DNA from: Comamonadaceae bacterium | Lineage (GTDB): Bacteria; Pseudomonadota; Gammaproteobacteria; Burkholderiales; Burkholderiaceae_C | NCBI GenBank assembly: GCA_947476285.1 | Contig: CANJPU010000001.1 | Location: forward strand, 124,001 to 188,000 | Length of the DNA stretch: 64,000 nucleotides | Reading direction: 5' to 3' | In this document: piece by piece, positions 56,243 to 64,000 of the stretch | Numbering within the stretch: position 1 is the first letter of the stretch | Layout: every line of letters starts with the position of its first letter | Made by a program: the position numbers and the translations under genes | The notes under the pieces: model-generated | What the model saw: only the letters and a program-made list of their open reading frames with translations | The model's database searches: none | What the model was told of the DNA's origin: nothing

Positions 56243-57235
56243 ATGATCGACCCCATGCATCACCTGAAGCATTTTTGTCACATGGCTGCGGCCTGCCTGG
56301 CCTTGTCCTTTGCTGGCACGGCAACGGCGCAGGCGCCGGCGTATCCATCCAAGCCGATCAAGTTCATCGTGCCTTTCGGGCCGGGCGGGGGCAACGACCT
56401 GCTGGCGCGCATCACCGCGCAAAAGCTCGCCGAAAGCATGGGGCAGCCGGTGGTGGTGGAAAACAGGGTGGGCGCCAGCGGCGTGGTGGGCAACCAGTTC
56501 CTGATCCGCTCGGCGCCCGATGGCTACACCATCATCATCGGCGGTACACCGCTCACGGTGAATCAAACTCTGCAGCGCGACATGCCCTACGACGCGCTCA
56601 AAGACTTCTCGCCGATCTCGCTGCTGGTGCTGCAGCCCAATGTGCTGATCATCAATCCCAAGGTGCCCGCCAATTCCCTGCAGGAGTTGATCGCTCTCGC
56701 CAAAGCCCAGCCGGGCAGGCTCAACTACGGCGTGGGCTCCGAAGGCAGCGCGCCACATCTGGCCTCCGAGTTGCTCAAGGTGATGGCCGGCATCGACGCG
56801 GTGCACGTGCCCTACAGCGGCAATGCGCCCATGCTCAATGCGGTGATGAGCGGTGAAGTGACATTCGGCTTCGACCAGCCAGCGACGGCACTGGGCTTCA
56901 TACAGGCCGGCCGGGTGCGCGCCTTGGGAGTCACCAGCACCACCCGCTCGCAGGTGTTGCCCAACATTCCCACCATGTCGGAGGCTGGCCTGCCGGGCTA
57001 CGAAATCAACTCATGGTTTGGCATTCTGGGCCCGCCGAATCTGCCCAAGCCCATCGCCGAGCGCCTGAGCGCCGAATTCGCCAAGGCCCTCGCCAACCCC
57101 GAGGTGCGCGAGCGCCTGATACAGCAAGGCTTCACTGTGGTGGGCAGCACCCCGGACCAGTTTGCTGCCCACCTCAAGGCTGATGTGGCCAACTGGAAAC
57201 GCATCATTGAGTCTTCCAAGATGAAAATCAAATGA
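56243..57235 (+). CDS. Bug/TctC-family substrate-binding protein
   Basis: 330 aa; YPSKPIKFIVPFGPGGGNDLLARITAQKLAESMGQPVVVENRVGASGVVGNQFLIRSAPDGYT. Confidence 0.93.
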   Translation: MIDPMHHLKHFCHMAAACLALSFAGTATAQAPAYPSKPIKFIVPFGPGGGNDLLARITAQKLAESMGQPVVVENRVGASGVVGNQFLIRSAPDGYTIIIGGTPLTVNQTLQRDMPYDALKDFSPISLLVLQPNVLIINPKVPANSLQELIALAKAQPGRLNYGVGSEGSAPHLASELLKVMAGIDAVHVPYSGNAPMLNAVMSGEVTFGFDQPATALGFIQAGRVRALGVTSTTRSQVLPNIPTMSEAGLPGYEINSWFGILGPPNLPKPIAERLSAEFAKALANPEVRERLIQQGFTVVGSTPDQFAAHLKADVANWKRIIESSKMKIK

Positions 57236-58293
57236 GGGCCTACGAACTGGGAAACCGGCAAGGCGGCGCAATCACGCTGCGCCCTGTCGAACGCGCCGAT
57301 CTGGTACCTGGCCATGGTCAGGTGGTGATGAAGGTGCACGCCACCGGACTGGGCGCGCGCGACATCAGCATCATGCGCACCCCCTACCCGCCAGCCGAAG
57401 TCAAACCCTGGCAGAACCCGCCGCCGCCTGAGCGCATCCCCCTGCAGGACAGCGCCGGTGAGATCATGGCGATTGGCCCTGGTGTCAGCCGGGTGCGAAT
57501 GGGCGACCGGGTGATCGCATCGCACTATCCGGAGTTCATCGACGGCGCCTGGGATTTCGACACCATGGCGCTCACGGATTTTGGCGACTGTTTCGACGGC
57601 TTTCTGGCTGAGCAGGCACTGGTACCGGCGGACTCGCTGGTGCGCATTCCAGACTATCTCTCCTACGAGCAGGCTTCTACGCTGCAAAGCTCGGGCCTCA
57701 CACCCTGGCGTGGCCTGACCGTGGAAGCCAACACACGCGTGGGCGAAACGGTGCTGACGCTGGGCAGCGGCAACGTGTCGGTGTTCGGCATCCAGATCGC
57801 CAAGATGCTGGGTGCGCGGGTGATCGCCACCAGTTCAGACGATGACAAGTGTCGGCAACTGCTGGCCCTGGGTGCGGACACTGTGATCAACTACCGCCGC
57901 ACGCCCGACTGGGACCGCGAAGTGCTCGCCTGCACCAACGGCAAGGGCGCCGATGTGGTGCTCAACAACATCGGCATGCCCACGCTGGAGAAGTGTTTGT
58001 TGGCCTGCGCCTCCAACGCGCGCGTGATGCACATCGGTGCGCGTCCGGTCGTGGGCGCCAGCACCACACCGGTCACGATCTCCAGCCTGCCTAACCTGAT
58101 CTCCAAGAGCGTGATGATCAAGGGCTTTAGCGTGGGCAGCCGCCGCATGTTCGAGGATTTTCTGCGCGCCATCGAGTTGCATCGGCTGCAGCCGTGCATT
58201 GATCGGGTCTTTTCCTTTGACGATGCGCTGGAGGCGATTCGCTATTACGAGACCGGTGCCAAAGTCGGCAAGATCGTGATCAAAATCATATGA
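57232..58293 (+). CDS. MDR-family NAD(P)-dependent alcohol dehydrogenase / quinone oxidoreductase-like
   Basis: 353 aa; LQDSAGEIMAIGPGVSRVRMGDRVIA, VLTLGSGNVSVFGIQIAKMLGARVIATSSDDDK; ATGA overlap with upstream gene. Confidence 0.9.
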   Translation: MRAYELGNRQGGAITLRPVERADLVPGHGQVVMKVHATGLGARDISIMRTPYPPAEVKPWQNPPPPERIPLQDSAGEIMAIGPGVSRVRMGDRVIASHYPEFIDGAWDFDTMALTDFGDCFDGFLAEQALVPADSLVRIPDYLSYEQASTLQSSGLTPWRGLTVEANTRVGETVLTLGSGNVSVFGIQIAKMLGARVIATSSDDDKCRQLLALGADTVINYRRTPDWDREVLACTNGKGADVVLNNIGMPTLEKCLLACASNARVMHIGARPVVGASTTPVTISSLPNLISKSVMIKGFSVGSRRMFEDFLRAIELHRLQPCIDRVFSFDDALEAIRYYETGAKVGKIVIKII

Positions 58294-59264
58294 TCCGCTG
58301 CGTCATCCTGGACGACTACCAGCATGTGGCCCTGCGCAGCGCCGACTGGAGTGTGCTTGACGCCGATGTGGTGGTGCACCACACGCACTTCGACACCGAA
58401 GAGTCACTGCTTGCCGCGATAGCCGACGCCGATGTGGTGGTGGCCATGCGCGAGCGCACTGCGTTTCCCCGGGCCTTGCTGGCCAAGCTGCCCCGGCTTA
58501 AATTGCTCACCACAATGGCACGGCGCAATCCGTCCATCGACGTGCGCGCAGCTGAGGAACTTGGCATCACGGTGTGCGGCACCAATTCTCTGGATTACCC
58601 CACGTCGGAACTCACCTGGGGCCTTATCCTCGGCCTGGTGCGCCACATTCCACAGGACGATGCCGATATGCATCGCGGTGGCCCTTGGCAGCCGCGGGCG
58701 GGCATTGGCCTACGGGGGCGAACCTTGGGCCTGCTGGGCCTGGGCCGGCTGGGCAGCGAGGTGGCCAAGGTGGGGCAAGCTTTCGGCATGAAGACCATCG
58801 CCTGGAGCAACAATCTCAACCGCGAGCGCTGCGAACAATGCGGGGTGGAACATGTCTCCAAGGATGCGCTGATCGAGCGATCGGACGTGCTGTCCATCCA
58901 CACCCAGTTAAGCCGGCGCACCGAAGGCATCATCGACCTGCCCGAACTGCGGCGCATGAAGCGCACGGCCTACCTCGTCAACACCTCGCGTGGCTTCATC
59001 GTGCGGGAGAAGGCGCTGATCGAAGCGCTGGAGACAGGCCTGATTGCCGGTGCGGCGCTGGACAACTACGAGACCGAACCCCTGCCGCTGGACCATCCGC
59101 TGCGCAGCGCGCCCAACCTGCTGCTGACACCCCACACCGGCGCCTTCGCCATGGACAACCACACGCTCTGGTATGGCCAGACGGTTGAGAACATCGCCTC
59201 ATGGATGAAGGGCGTGGTGATTCGGCGGATGGACCCGGCTATCAACGTGGACCGCTCCCAGTAG
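58290..59264 (+). CDS. D-2-hydroxyacid dehydrogenase family protein
   Basis: 324 aa; GRTLGLLGLGRLGSEVAKVGQAFGMKTIAW, NTSRGFIVREKAL, DNYETEPLPLDHPL, LTPHTGAF; ATGA overlap with upstream gene. Confidence 0.93.
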   Translation: MIRCVILDDYQHVALRSADWSVLDADVVVHHTHFDTEESLLAAIADADVVVAMRERTAFPRALLAKLPRLKLLTTMARRNPSIDVRAAEELGITVCGTNSLDYPTSELTWGLILGLVRHIPQDDADMHRGGPWQPRAGIGLRGRTLGLLGLGRLGSEVAKVGQAFGMKTIAWSNNLNRERCEQCGVEHVSKDALIERSDVLSIHTQLSRRTEGIIDLPELRRMKRTAYLVNTSRGFIVREKALIEALETGLIAGAALDNYETEPLPLDHPLRSAPNLLLTPHTGAFAMDNHTLWYGQTVENIASWMKGVVIRRMDPAINVDRSQ

Positions 59265-59274
59265 GGTAAGCCGA

Positions 59275-60135
59275 TCAGGCCCGGCCCGCGAGAAATTCCT
59301 CGAACAACCTGGCCGTTTCCTGTGCCGCCTGGGCCGAACCGACGCCCGCCGTGGTGACCGCCTGGGCCGAAGGAAGCAGCGCGCGCACCTGGTCGAAGTA
59401 TTCGAACAGCATGTCGCTCTTCGCGCAGGCCAGCAGCGTGGGCACGCGCACCTGAGGTATGCGCTCTTCCTTGCGATAGGCCAGCGCCGCGCGGTAGGAC
59501 AGGTGGAAGGTGCGCGCGGCTTTGAGCACCTCCATGGCCTTGTCGTGCAGTTCGTCGGCACTGGGCAGGCCACCCGCGCGGCGGTGTGCGGCATCGCGCT
59601 TGTACCAGGGCCAGAACAGGAAAGCGTCCCGCACGAAATGCCACACCAGATTGAACTGGCTGCCCTGTCCATCGATGACCACGCGCGGCAGGTAGTTGGC
59701 CAGCAGGTCTTGCTGCTCGGCCTGCCCATAGAGCGAGATGCCATCGAGAATCAGGGACGTGACCTGCTCAGGCCGCGCGATGGCGATCTCGATGGCGATG
59801 TTGGCGCCGGTGTGCGTTCCGTAAAGATCGAATGTCTTCAGACCCAGCGTGTCCAGAGCGCGCATGTGCGCTGCGGCGAAATAGGCCAAGTCCATCTGCT
59901 CATTGACCGGCGCAGCCGAATCGCCATTGCCCAGCGTGTCCGGCGCGATCACATGGCGGCTTTGGCCCAGCACGCGCAGCAGCGGCTCCAGCGTGCGCGA
60001 CGATGCCGGCGATGCATGTATCAGCACCATGGGTCGCTTGCCCGCATGCAGCCAGCCCGCCTCACGGTAGTGCACCTGGCCTTCGTCGATGTCGACAAAT
60101 CCGCGCCTCACTCGGGCTGGCGTGTCGTCACTCAT
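59275..60135 (-). CDS. alpha/beta hydrolase
   Basis: 286 aa; VHYREAGWLHAGKRPMVLIHASPASSRTLEPLLRVLGQSRHVIAPDTLGNGDS; YGTHTGANIAIEIAI. Confidence 0.88.
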   Translation of the reverse strand: MSDDTPARVRRGFVDIDEGQVHYREAGWLHAGKRPMVLIHASPASSRTLEPLLRVLGQSRHVIAPDTLGNGDSAAPVNEQMDLAYFAAAHMRALDTLGLKTFDLYGTHTGANIAIEIAIARPEQVTSLILDGISLYGQAEQQDLLANYLPRVVIDGQGSQFNLVWHFVRDAFLFWPWYKRDAAHRRAGGLPSADELHDKAMEVLKAARTFHLSYRAALAYRKEERIPQVRVPTLLACAKSDMLFEYFDQVRALLPSAQAVTTAGVGSAQAAQETARLFEEFLAGRA

Positions 60136-61505
60136 ACGCGGTCTCCGAGCGAGCGGCGCAGGTATTGCCCGTAGCCGGGCTGGCCTGTGAGCTGACCGTC
60201 TTTCATGACCGTCACGCCGCGCACAATGGTGCGCACCGGCCAGCCTTTGAGAGTCTGGTTTTCATAAAGGCTGTAGTCGCTGTACGAGCCGAGTTCGGCT
60301 GGCTTGAATACGCGTTCCAGGTTCAGATCGACCACAGTGAAGTCGGCATCGCTGCCCACTTCGATGCGGCCTTTTCGGGGCGACATGTCAAACACATCGG
60401 CCGGGCCGCTGGTCACGACCTCGGCGATGCGTTGCAATGACAGGCCTCGCTTGTGGTAGCCCTCGGACAGCAGCACCGGCACGATGGCTGCGATGCCAGG
60501 GAAGCCCTGAGCGGCCAGCCACATTGGCTTTTCCTTGGTGGCGCGGCGGCGCGCTGAATGGTCCGAGGCGACCACCTGGATGGTGCCGTCTGCGATGCCC
60601 TCCCAAAGCGCCTCGCGGTCATCCTGCGAGCGCAAGGGCGGATTGGCCTTGGCCAGGGTCCCCTGCTCGCTGTCTTGCGTGTGCGTGAGGTAATGCGGGC
60701 AGGTCTCCACATGGATGTTGCCGTAGCGTTGGCGCCATTTTCGAATCTCATCCAGCGCCAAGCGGCTGGAGATGTGCGGAAAATAAACGCGCGCACCCAG
60801 GTGCTCGGCGAACAGCATCGCACGCACGCAACTCTCGGCCTCGGTGAAGGCCGGCTTCGCGCGGGCCCAGTCGCGCAAAGTCTCACCACCCTCGGCCTGC
60901 ACCCGGCGGCGCACGCGGTTGACGATCTCGACGTTCTCGGTATGGCACACGATGGTGGCCTTGCCGATGCGCGCCGCCTGCGCCAACAGGTCGTAGAAGT
61001 AGCCGTCGTCGGTGCCGTCCAGCCCCAGATAGCGCCCTTCCTCGCCCTTGAAATTCATGAAGTACTTGAAGGAGGTCACTCCGTAGTCCTTCACATAGCC
61101 CTCCAGGCCGGTGATGTGCTGCTCGCTGGCTGTGGAGAAATGAAATCCGTAGTCAACGCGGCAGCGCTCCTGCGCATAGCCTTGCTCGCGTTGGTAGACA
61201 TCCGCGTAATCCTCGTTGTTGAGAAAGTAACCCAGGATCGTGGTGATTCCGCCTTGCGCGGCGTAGGCGGTCTCGGTCTCGTATTCGGTGATCTTTTCGG
61301 TGAAGCCGAAATGCACGTGCGCGTCGATACAGCCCGGAAAGACATGAAGACCTTCGACCGACTCCACTGGCGTGCCTTCGGACACGGCCTGCCCCGGCGC
61401 CAACAGGCCTGCGATACGGCCATCGCTCACCAGGATGTCGAGCTTCTCCAGCGGATGGCCGGGGCGCACGACAGTGCCTCCGCGCAGAATCAGTTCTTGT
61501 GTCAT
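60132..61505 (-). CDS. dihydroorotase/hydantoinase-type amidohydrolase
   Basis: 457 aa; VFPGCIDAHVHFGF, VVASDHSARRRATKEKPMWLAAQGFPGI, DMSPRKGRIEVGSDADFTVVDLN. Confidence 0.9.
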   Translation of the reverse strand: MTQELILRGGTVVRPGHPLEKLDILVSDGRIAGLLAPGQAVSEGTPVESVEGLHVFPGCIDAHVHFGFTEKITEYETETAYAAQGGITTILGYFLNNEDYADVYQREQGYAQERCRVDYGFHFSTASEQHITGLEGYVKDYGVTSFKYFMNFKGEEGRYLGLDGTDDGYFYDLLAQAARIGKATIVCHTENVEIVNRVRRRVQAEGGETLRDWARAKPAFTEAESCVRAMLFAEHLGARVYFPHISSRLALDEIRKWRQRYGNIHVETCPHYLTHTQDSEQGTLAKANPPLRSQDDREALWEGIADGTIQVVASDHSARRRATKEKPMWLAAQGFPGIAAIVPVLLSEGYHKRGLSLQRIAEVVTSGPADVFDMSPRKGRIEVGSDADFTVVDLNLERVFKPAELGSYSDYSLYENQTLKGWPVRTIVRGVTVMKDGQLTGQPGYGQYLRRSLGDRV

Positions 61506-62584
61506 GACAGGTTTCTCCTTGATGCAAATTCAAACACAGCGGTGTTGGGGTCGGATCCGGCGGGTAGTTGCAGCGCCTGCAGAGTGGAGCGCAAGAGCGC
61601 GGCGTCCACATCGCGGGTGATGCACACCAGACGCGAGCGTTGGTCGGCGTCAGGCCATCCGGTCAGGCGCTCGGGCCTGTGGAATACTTTCTGCACGCCT
61701 TGCACGAACAACACCTCGCCCGTGTCGGCCATGCGCAGCACGCCCTTGCAGCGCAGCAGCCTGTCGCCCAGAAGCTCGGTGACCAGCCGCCACCAGGCTG
61801 CCAGCCCCGCCCATGAAGCCGGGTCGTCCACGATCAGGCAATGCGCGCGGATGCGGGCATCGTGACGGTTGACGTCCACGATGTCCGCGTCATGATGTTC
61901 ATGATGTTCATGGTCGCCATGATGGTGATCGTGCGCGGTCGCGCTGCTGGGTACATGGTGCGCCGCCAGCGGCGCGAAGGCCGCAAGCGCAGCGCTGCCT
62001 GAGCTGGACGCGATGATGGGCGCCAATGGGTTCAAACGCCTGAGCTCAGCTTGCAGCGCCGTGCCACTGGGGGCGAGATCCACCTTGGTCAGCAACAGGC
62101 GATCGGCCACGGCGATCTGCTTGGACACTTCTGGGTGTTGCGCGAGTTCGTGCAAAACGTGCTGCGCGTCCACGGTGACGATCACCGCCTCAAGCCGGTA
62201 GTGGTCGGTCACCAGACGGTTGCCCAGCAAGGTGTTGACGATGGGTGCGGGATCAGCCAGGCCAGTGGTCTCGATGATCACCCGCGTGAAGGCAGGTATG
62301 TCGCCACGCACCCTGCGCGCGTGCAGATCGGCCAGGGTTTCATGCAGGCTGTCGGCGATGGTGCAGCACAGGCAGCCCGCTTCCAGCAGGACCACGTTGT
62401 CCCCGCTGCGCTCGATCAGGAAATGGTCAAGCCCTATCTCACCGAACTCATTGACAATCACGGCGGTGTTGGCAAACTCTGGCGCCTTCAGCAGCGCATT
62501 GAGCACCGTCGTCTTGCCGCTGCCCAGAAAGCCGGTCAGCAGGAACACGGGTGTGAGACTGTGTGCCGGAGTCATCAAGCTCAT
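61502..62584 (-). CDS. CobW-type (G3E family) GTPase / metallochaperone
   Basis: Start MSLMTPAHSLTPVFLLTGFLGSGKTTVLNALL; metal motif EAGCLCC; His-rich segment HDHHHGDHEHHEHHDADIVD. Confidence 0.92.
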   Translation of the reverse strand: MSLMTPAHSLTPVFLLTGFLGSGKTTVLNALLKAPEFANTAVIVNEFGEIGLDHFLIERSGDNVVLLEAGCLCCTIADSLHETLADLHARRVRGDIPAFTRVIIETTGLADPAPIVNTLLGNRLVTDHYRLEAVIVTVDAQHVLHELAQHPEVSKQIAVADRLLLTKVDLAPSGTALQAELRRLNPLAPIIASSSGSAALAAFAPLAAHHVPSSATAHDHHHGDHEHHEHHDADIVDVNRHDARIRAHCLIVDDPASWAGLAAWWRLVTELLGDRLLRCKGVLRMADTGEVLFVQGVQKVFHRPERLTGWPDADQRSRLVCITRDVDAALLRSTLQALQLPAGSDPNTAVFEFASRRNLS

Positions 62585-63141
62585 CAAACTGCCATCAGCT
62601 CGCTGCTGGTGGCGATGCGAGAAAATGCAAAGGCCTTGATCAGATCGAGCGTCCACTGTTGATTCTCGTCCACGCTGCGCCCGCCCCATGCGTGGGCCAC
62701 GGTCAGGTCACTCAACACGGTGGTCGCGTAGCCGTGCTGCCATGCATCGAGCGCCGTGCTCATGACCGCCAGCGAGGTTGACCAGCCGATGATGATCAGC
62801 GAGTCGATGCCCATCTCGCGCAGCGTCATGTCCAGATCGGAGCCAAAGAACCCGCTGTAGCGGCGCTTGTGAACGATGGTGTCTTTGCCGGCATCGTAGG
62901 TGGAAGCAATCGGCAGTTGCCCCTGGGTGCCGATTTCATTGACGAACTCCCAGTGTTTGCGAAACCATTTGTCGGTGGCTCGGCGGGCGCTGTCCACATG
63001 CAGTACCGGCCTGCCTGTCTTGCGACCCCAGGCCAGAAAGCTTTCCGTCTGGGGCAATATGTTCAAGCGCAGATCGAGCGCGCGGGCCTCTGGCGCGATC
63101 GAATCCTGGGTCATGTCCATCACGATAATGGCTTCGTTCAT
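62584..63141 (-). CDS. isochorismatase-family cysteine hydrolase
   Basis: Start MNEAIIVMDMTQDSI; KRRYSGFFGSDLDMTLREMGIDSLIIIGWSTSLAVMSTALDAWQHGY. Confidence 0.85.
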   Translation of the reverse strand: MNEAIIVMDMTQDSIAPEARALDLRLNILPQTESFLAWGRKTGRPVLHVDSARRATDKWFRKHWEFVNEIGTQGQLPIASTYDAGKDTIVHKRRYSGFFGSDLDMTLREMGIDSLIIIGWSTSLAVMSTALDAWQHGYATTVLSDLTVAHAWGGRSVDENQQWTLDLIKAFAFSRIATSSELMAV

Positions 63142-63174
63142 TTGCTTCCTCGTTTGTTCGATGCCCAATGGAAT

Positions 63175-64000
63175 TTAGCCGCGGACTTCGCTGGCCACAC
63201 GTTCGGTCAAGACATTCTTTGCGACCTTGCCTGAATTGTTCTTCGGCAATTCATCGACACCATGAAACGCAGCCGGAATTTTGTAGGGCGCGAGCGATTT
63301 GCGGCAGTGTGCGGCCAGCTCTTCGGTTGTCACACTCTGGTGGGCCACAAAGAATGCGACCAGTTCTTCGCCCAGCTCAGGATGGGGGCGGCCCACCACC
63401 GCAGCATCTGTGATGGCCGGGTGCTCGCACAACACGGCCTCGATCTCTGGTGGGTAGATGTTGACGCCGCCACGGATCACCATGTCCTTGCTGCGCCCTG
63501 CGATCGACAGAAACCCGGCGGCATCGAGTGCGCCCAAGTCACCCGGGTAGTACCAGCCATCGCGAAATGCTTCGGCGCTGGCCACCGGGTCGTTGTAGAA
63601 GCCCTTCGGAATCCAGGGCGCGCGCTGACGAATGTGTCCGATGGTGCCGGGCGCAACGCGCTGCCCGGTAGCGTCCACCACTTCCACCTCATTCATGAAG
63701 ACAGGCAGACCCACGCTGCCAGCTTTGTCCAGTGGATGCTCTGGCCGCAGCAGCGAAACACCGCCGCCTTCGGTCGAGGAGTAAAGGTTCATGAAGTTGG
63801 GCGACAAGCGCTCCATCGCGGCGATGCGCTCTGCCCCATGCAGCAGTGAGCCGCCCGACAGCAGGATGCGCAGACCCGGCAGCATGGGCGTCTTGCCAGC
63901 CGGCAGGTTCAACAAGCGGCGCAGCAGCGTGGGCACCAAGAAGATCGAGGTGATGCGCTGCGCGTTGACGGCCGCCACCAGTTCCTCGGGCTTGTAGGGC
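63175..64000 (-). CDS. AMP-dependent acyl-CoA synthetase/ligase (N-terminus off window)
   Basis: C-terminal part: LRILLSGGSLLHGAERIAAMERL, DGWYYPGDLGALDAAGFLSIAGRSKDMVIRGGVNIYPPEIEAVLCEHPAITDAAVVGRPHPELGEELVAFF; frame stays open to the window edge. Confidence 0.92.
   Translation of the reverse strand, partial: PYKPEELVAAVNAQRITSIFLVPTLLRRLLNLPAGKTPMLPGLRILLSGGSLLHGAERIAAMERLSPNFMNLYSSTEGGGVSLLRPEHPLDKAGSVGLPVFMNEVEVVDATGQRVAPGTIGHIRQRAPWIPKGFYNDPVASAEAFRDGWYYPGDLGALDAAGFLSIAGRSKDMVIRGGVNIYPPEIEAVLCEHPAITDAAVVGRPHPELGEELVAFFVAHQSVTTEELAAHCRKSLAPYKIPAAFHGVDELPKNNSGKVAKNVLTERVASEVRG

Noticed and set aside
60558-61865. 435-aa plus-strand ORF
   Set aside because: Antisense to amidohydrolase and CobW genes; no motifs.
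61880-61935. Short repetitive catgat/gatgttcatgatgttcat tract
   Set aside because: Encodes the His-rich metal-binding loop of the CobW protein; not an independent DNA repeat.
1-64000. CRISPR arrays, tRNA/rRNA genes, IS elements or prophage
   Set aside because: No regular repeat-spacer pattern, tRNA-like cloverleaf, transposase or integrase/phage structural protein was recognised by eye. Short ncRNAs cannot be excluded without covariance-model searches.

Overview
High-GC Burkholderiales-like accessory catabolic region of about 57 protein-coding genes. No rRNA, tRNA, CRISPR array, prophage or IS element was recognised. It holds nine orphan Bug/TctC-type periplasmic binding proteins, acyl-CoA catabolism genes, an oligopeptide-type (Dpp) ABC cluster with two tandem alpha/beta hydrolases, a Rieske dioxygenase embedded in a branched-chain-type (Liv) ABC cluster, an aconitase-family/PEP-mutase-family divergent pair, an amidohydrolase/CobW/isochorismatase operon and a HigBA-like toxin-antitoxin pair. 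The most interesting signal is a pair of probable selenoprotein genes that the ORF track splits at in-frame TGA codons. (1) 22916..24640(-) reads ...ISAVGC-[TGA]-GSCTPAVLR..., an exact U-G-S-C motif. A 7-bp perfect hairpin with a 6-nt loop starts 18 nt after the UGA, which is bSECIS-like geometry. (2) 19501..20010(-) reads ...VGIGM-[TGA]-GACTSGSV..., with the TGA at the equivalent motif position and a weaker hairpin downstream. The C-terminal domain fused in (1) exists as a separate gene (18376..19464) next to (2), so fused and split versions of the same two-component system lie in one same-strand catabolic cluster. The superfamily has been named before (UGSC-type (seleno)proteins), but I know of no established function, and the cluster context looks new to me. 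All assignments come from reading sequence and motifs; no searches were run.
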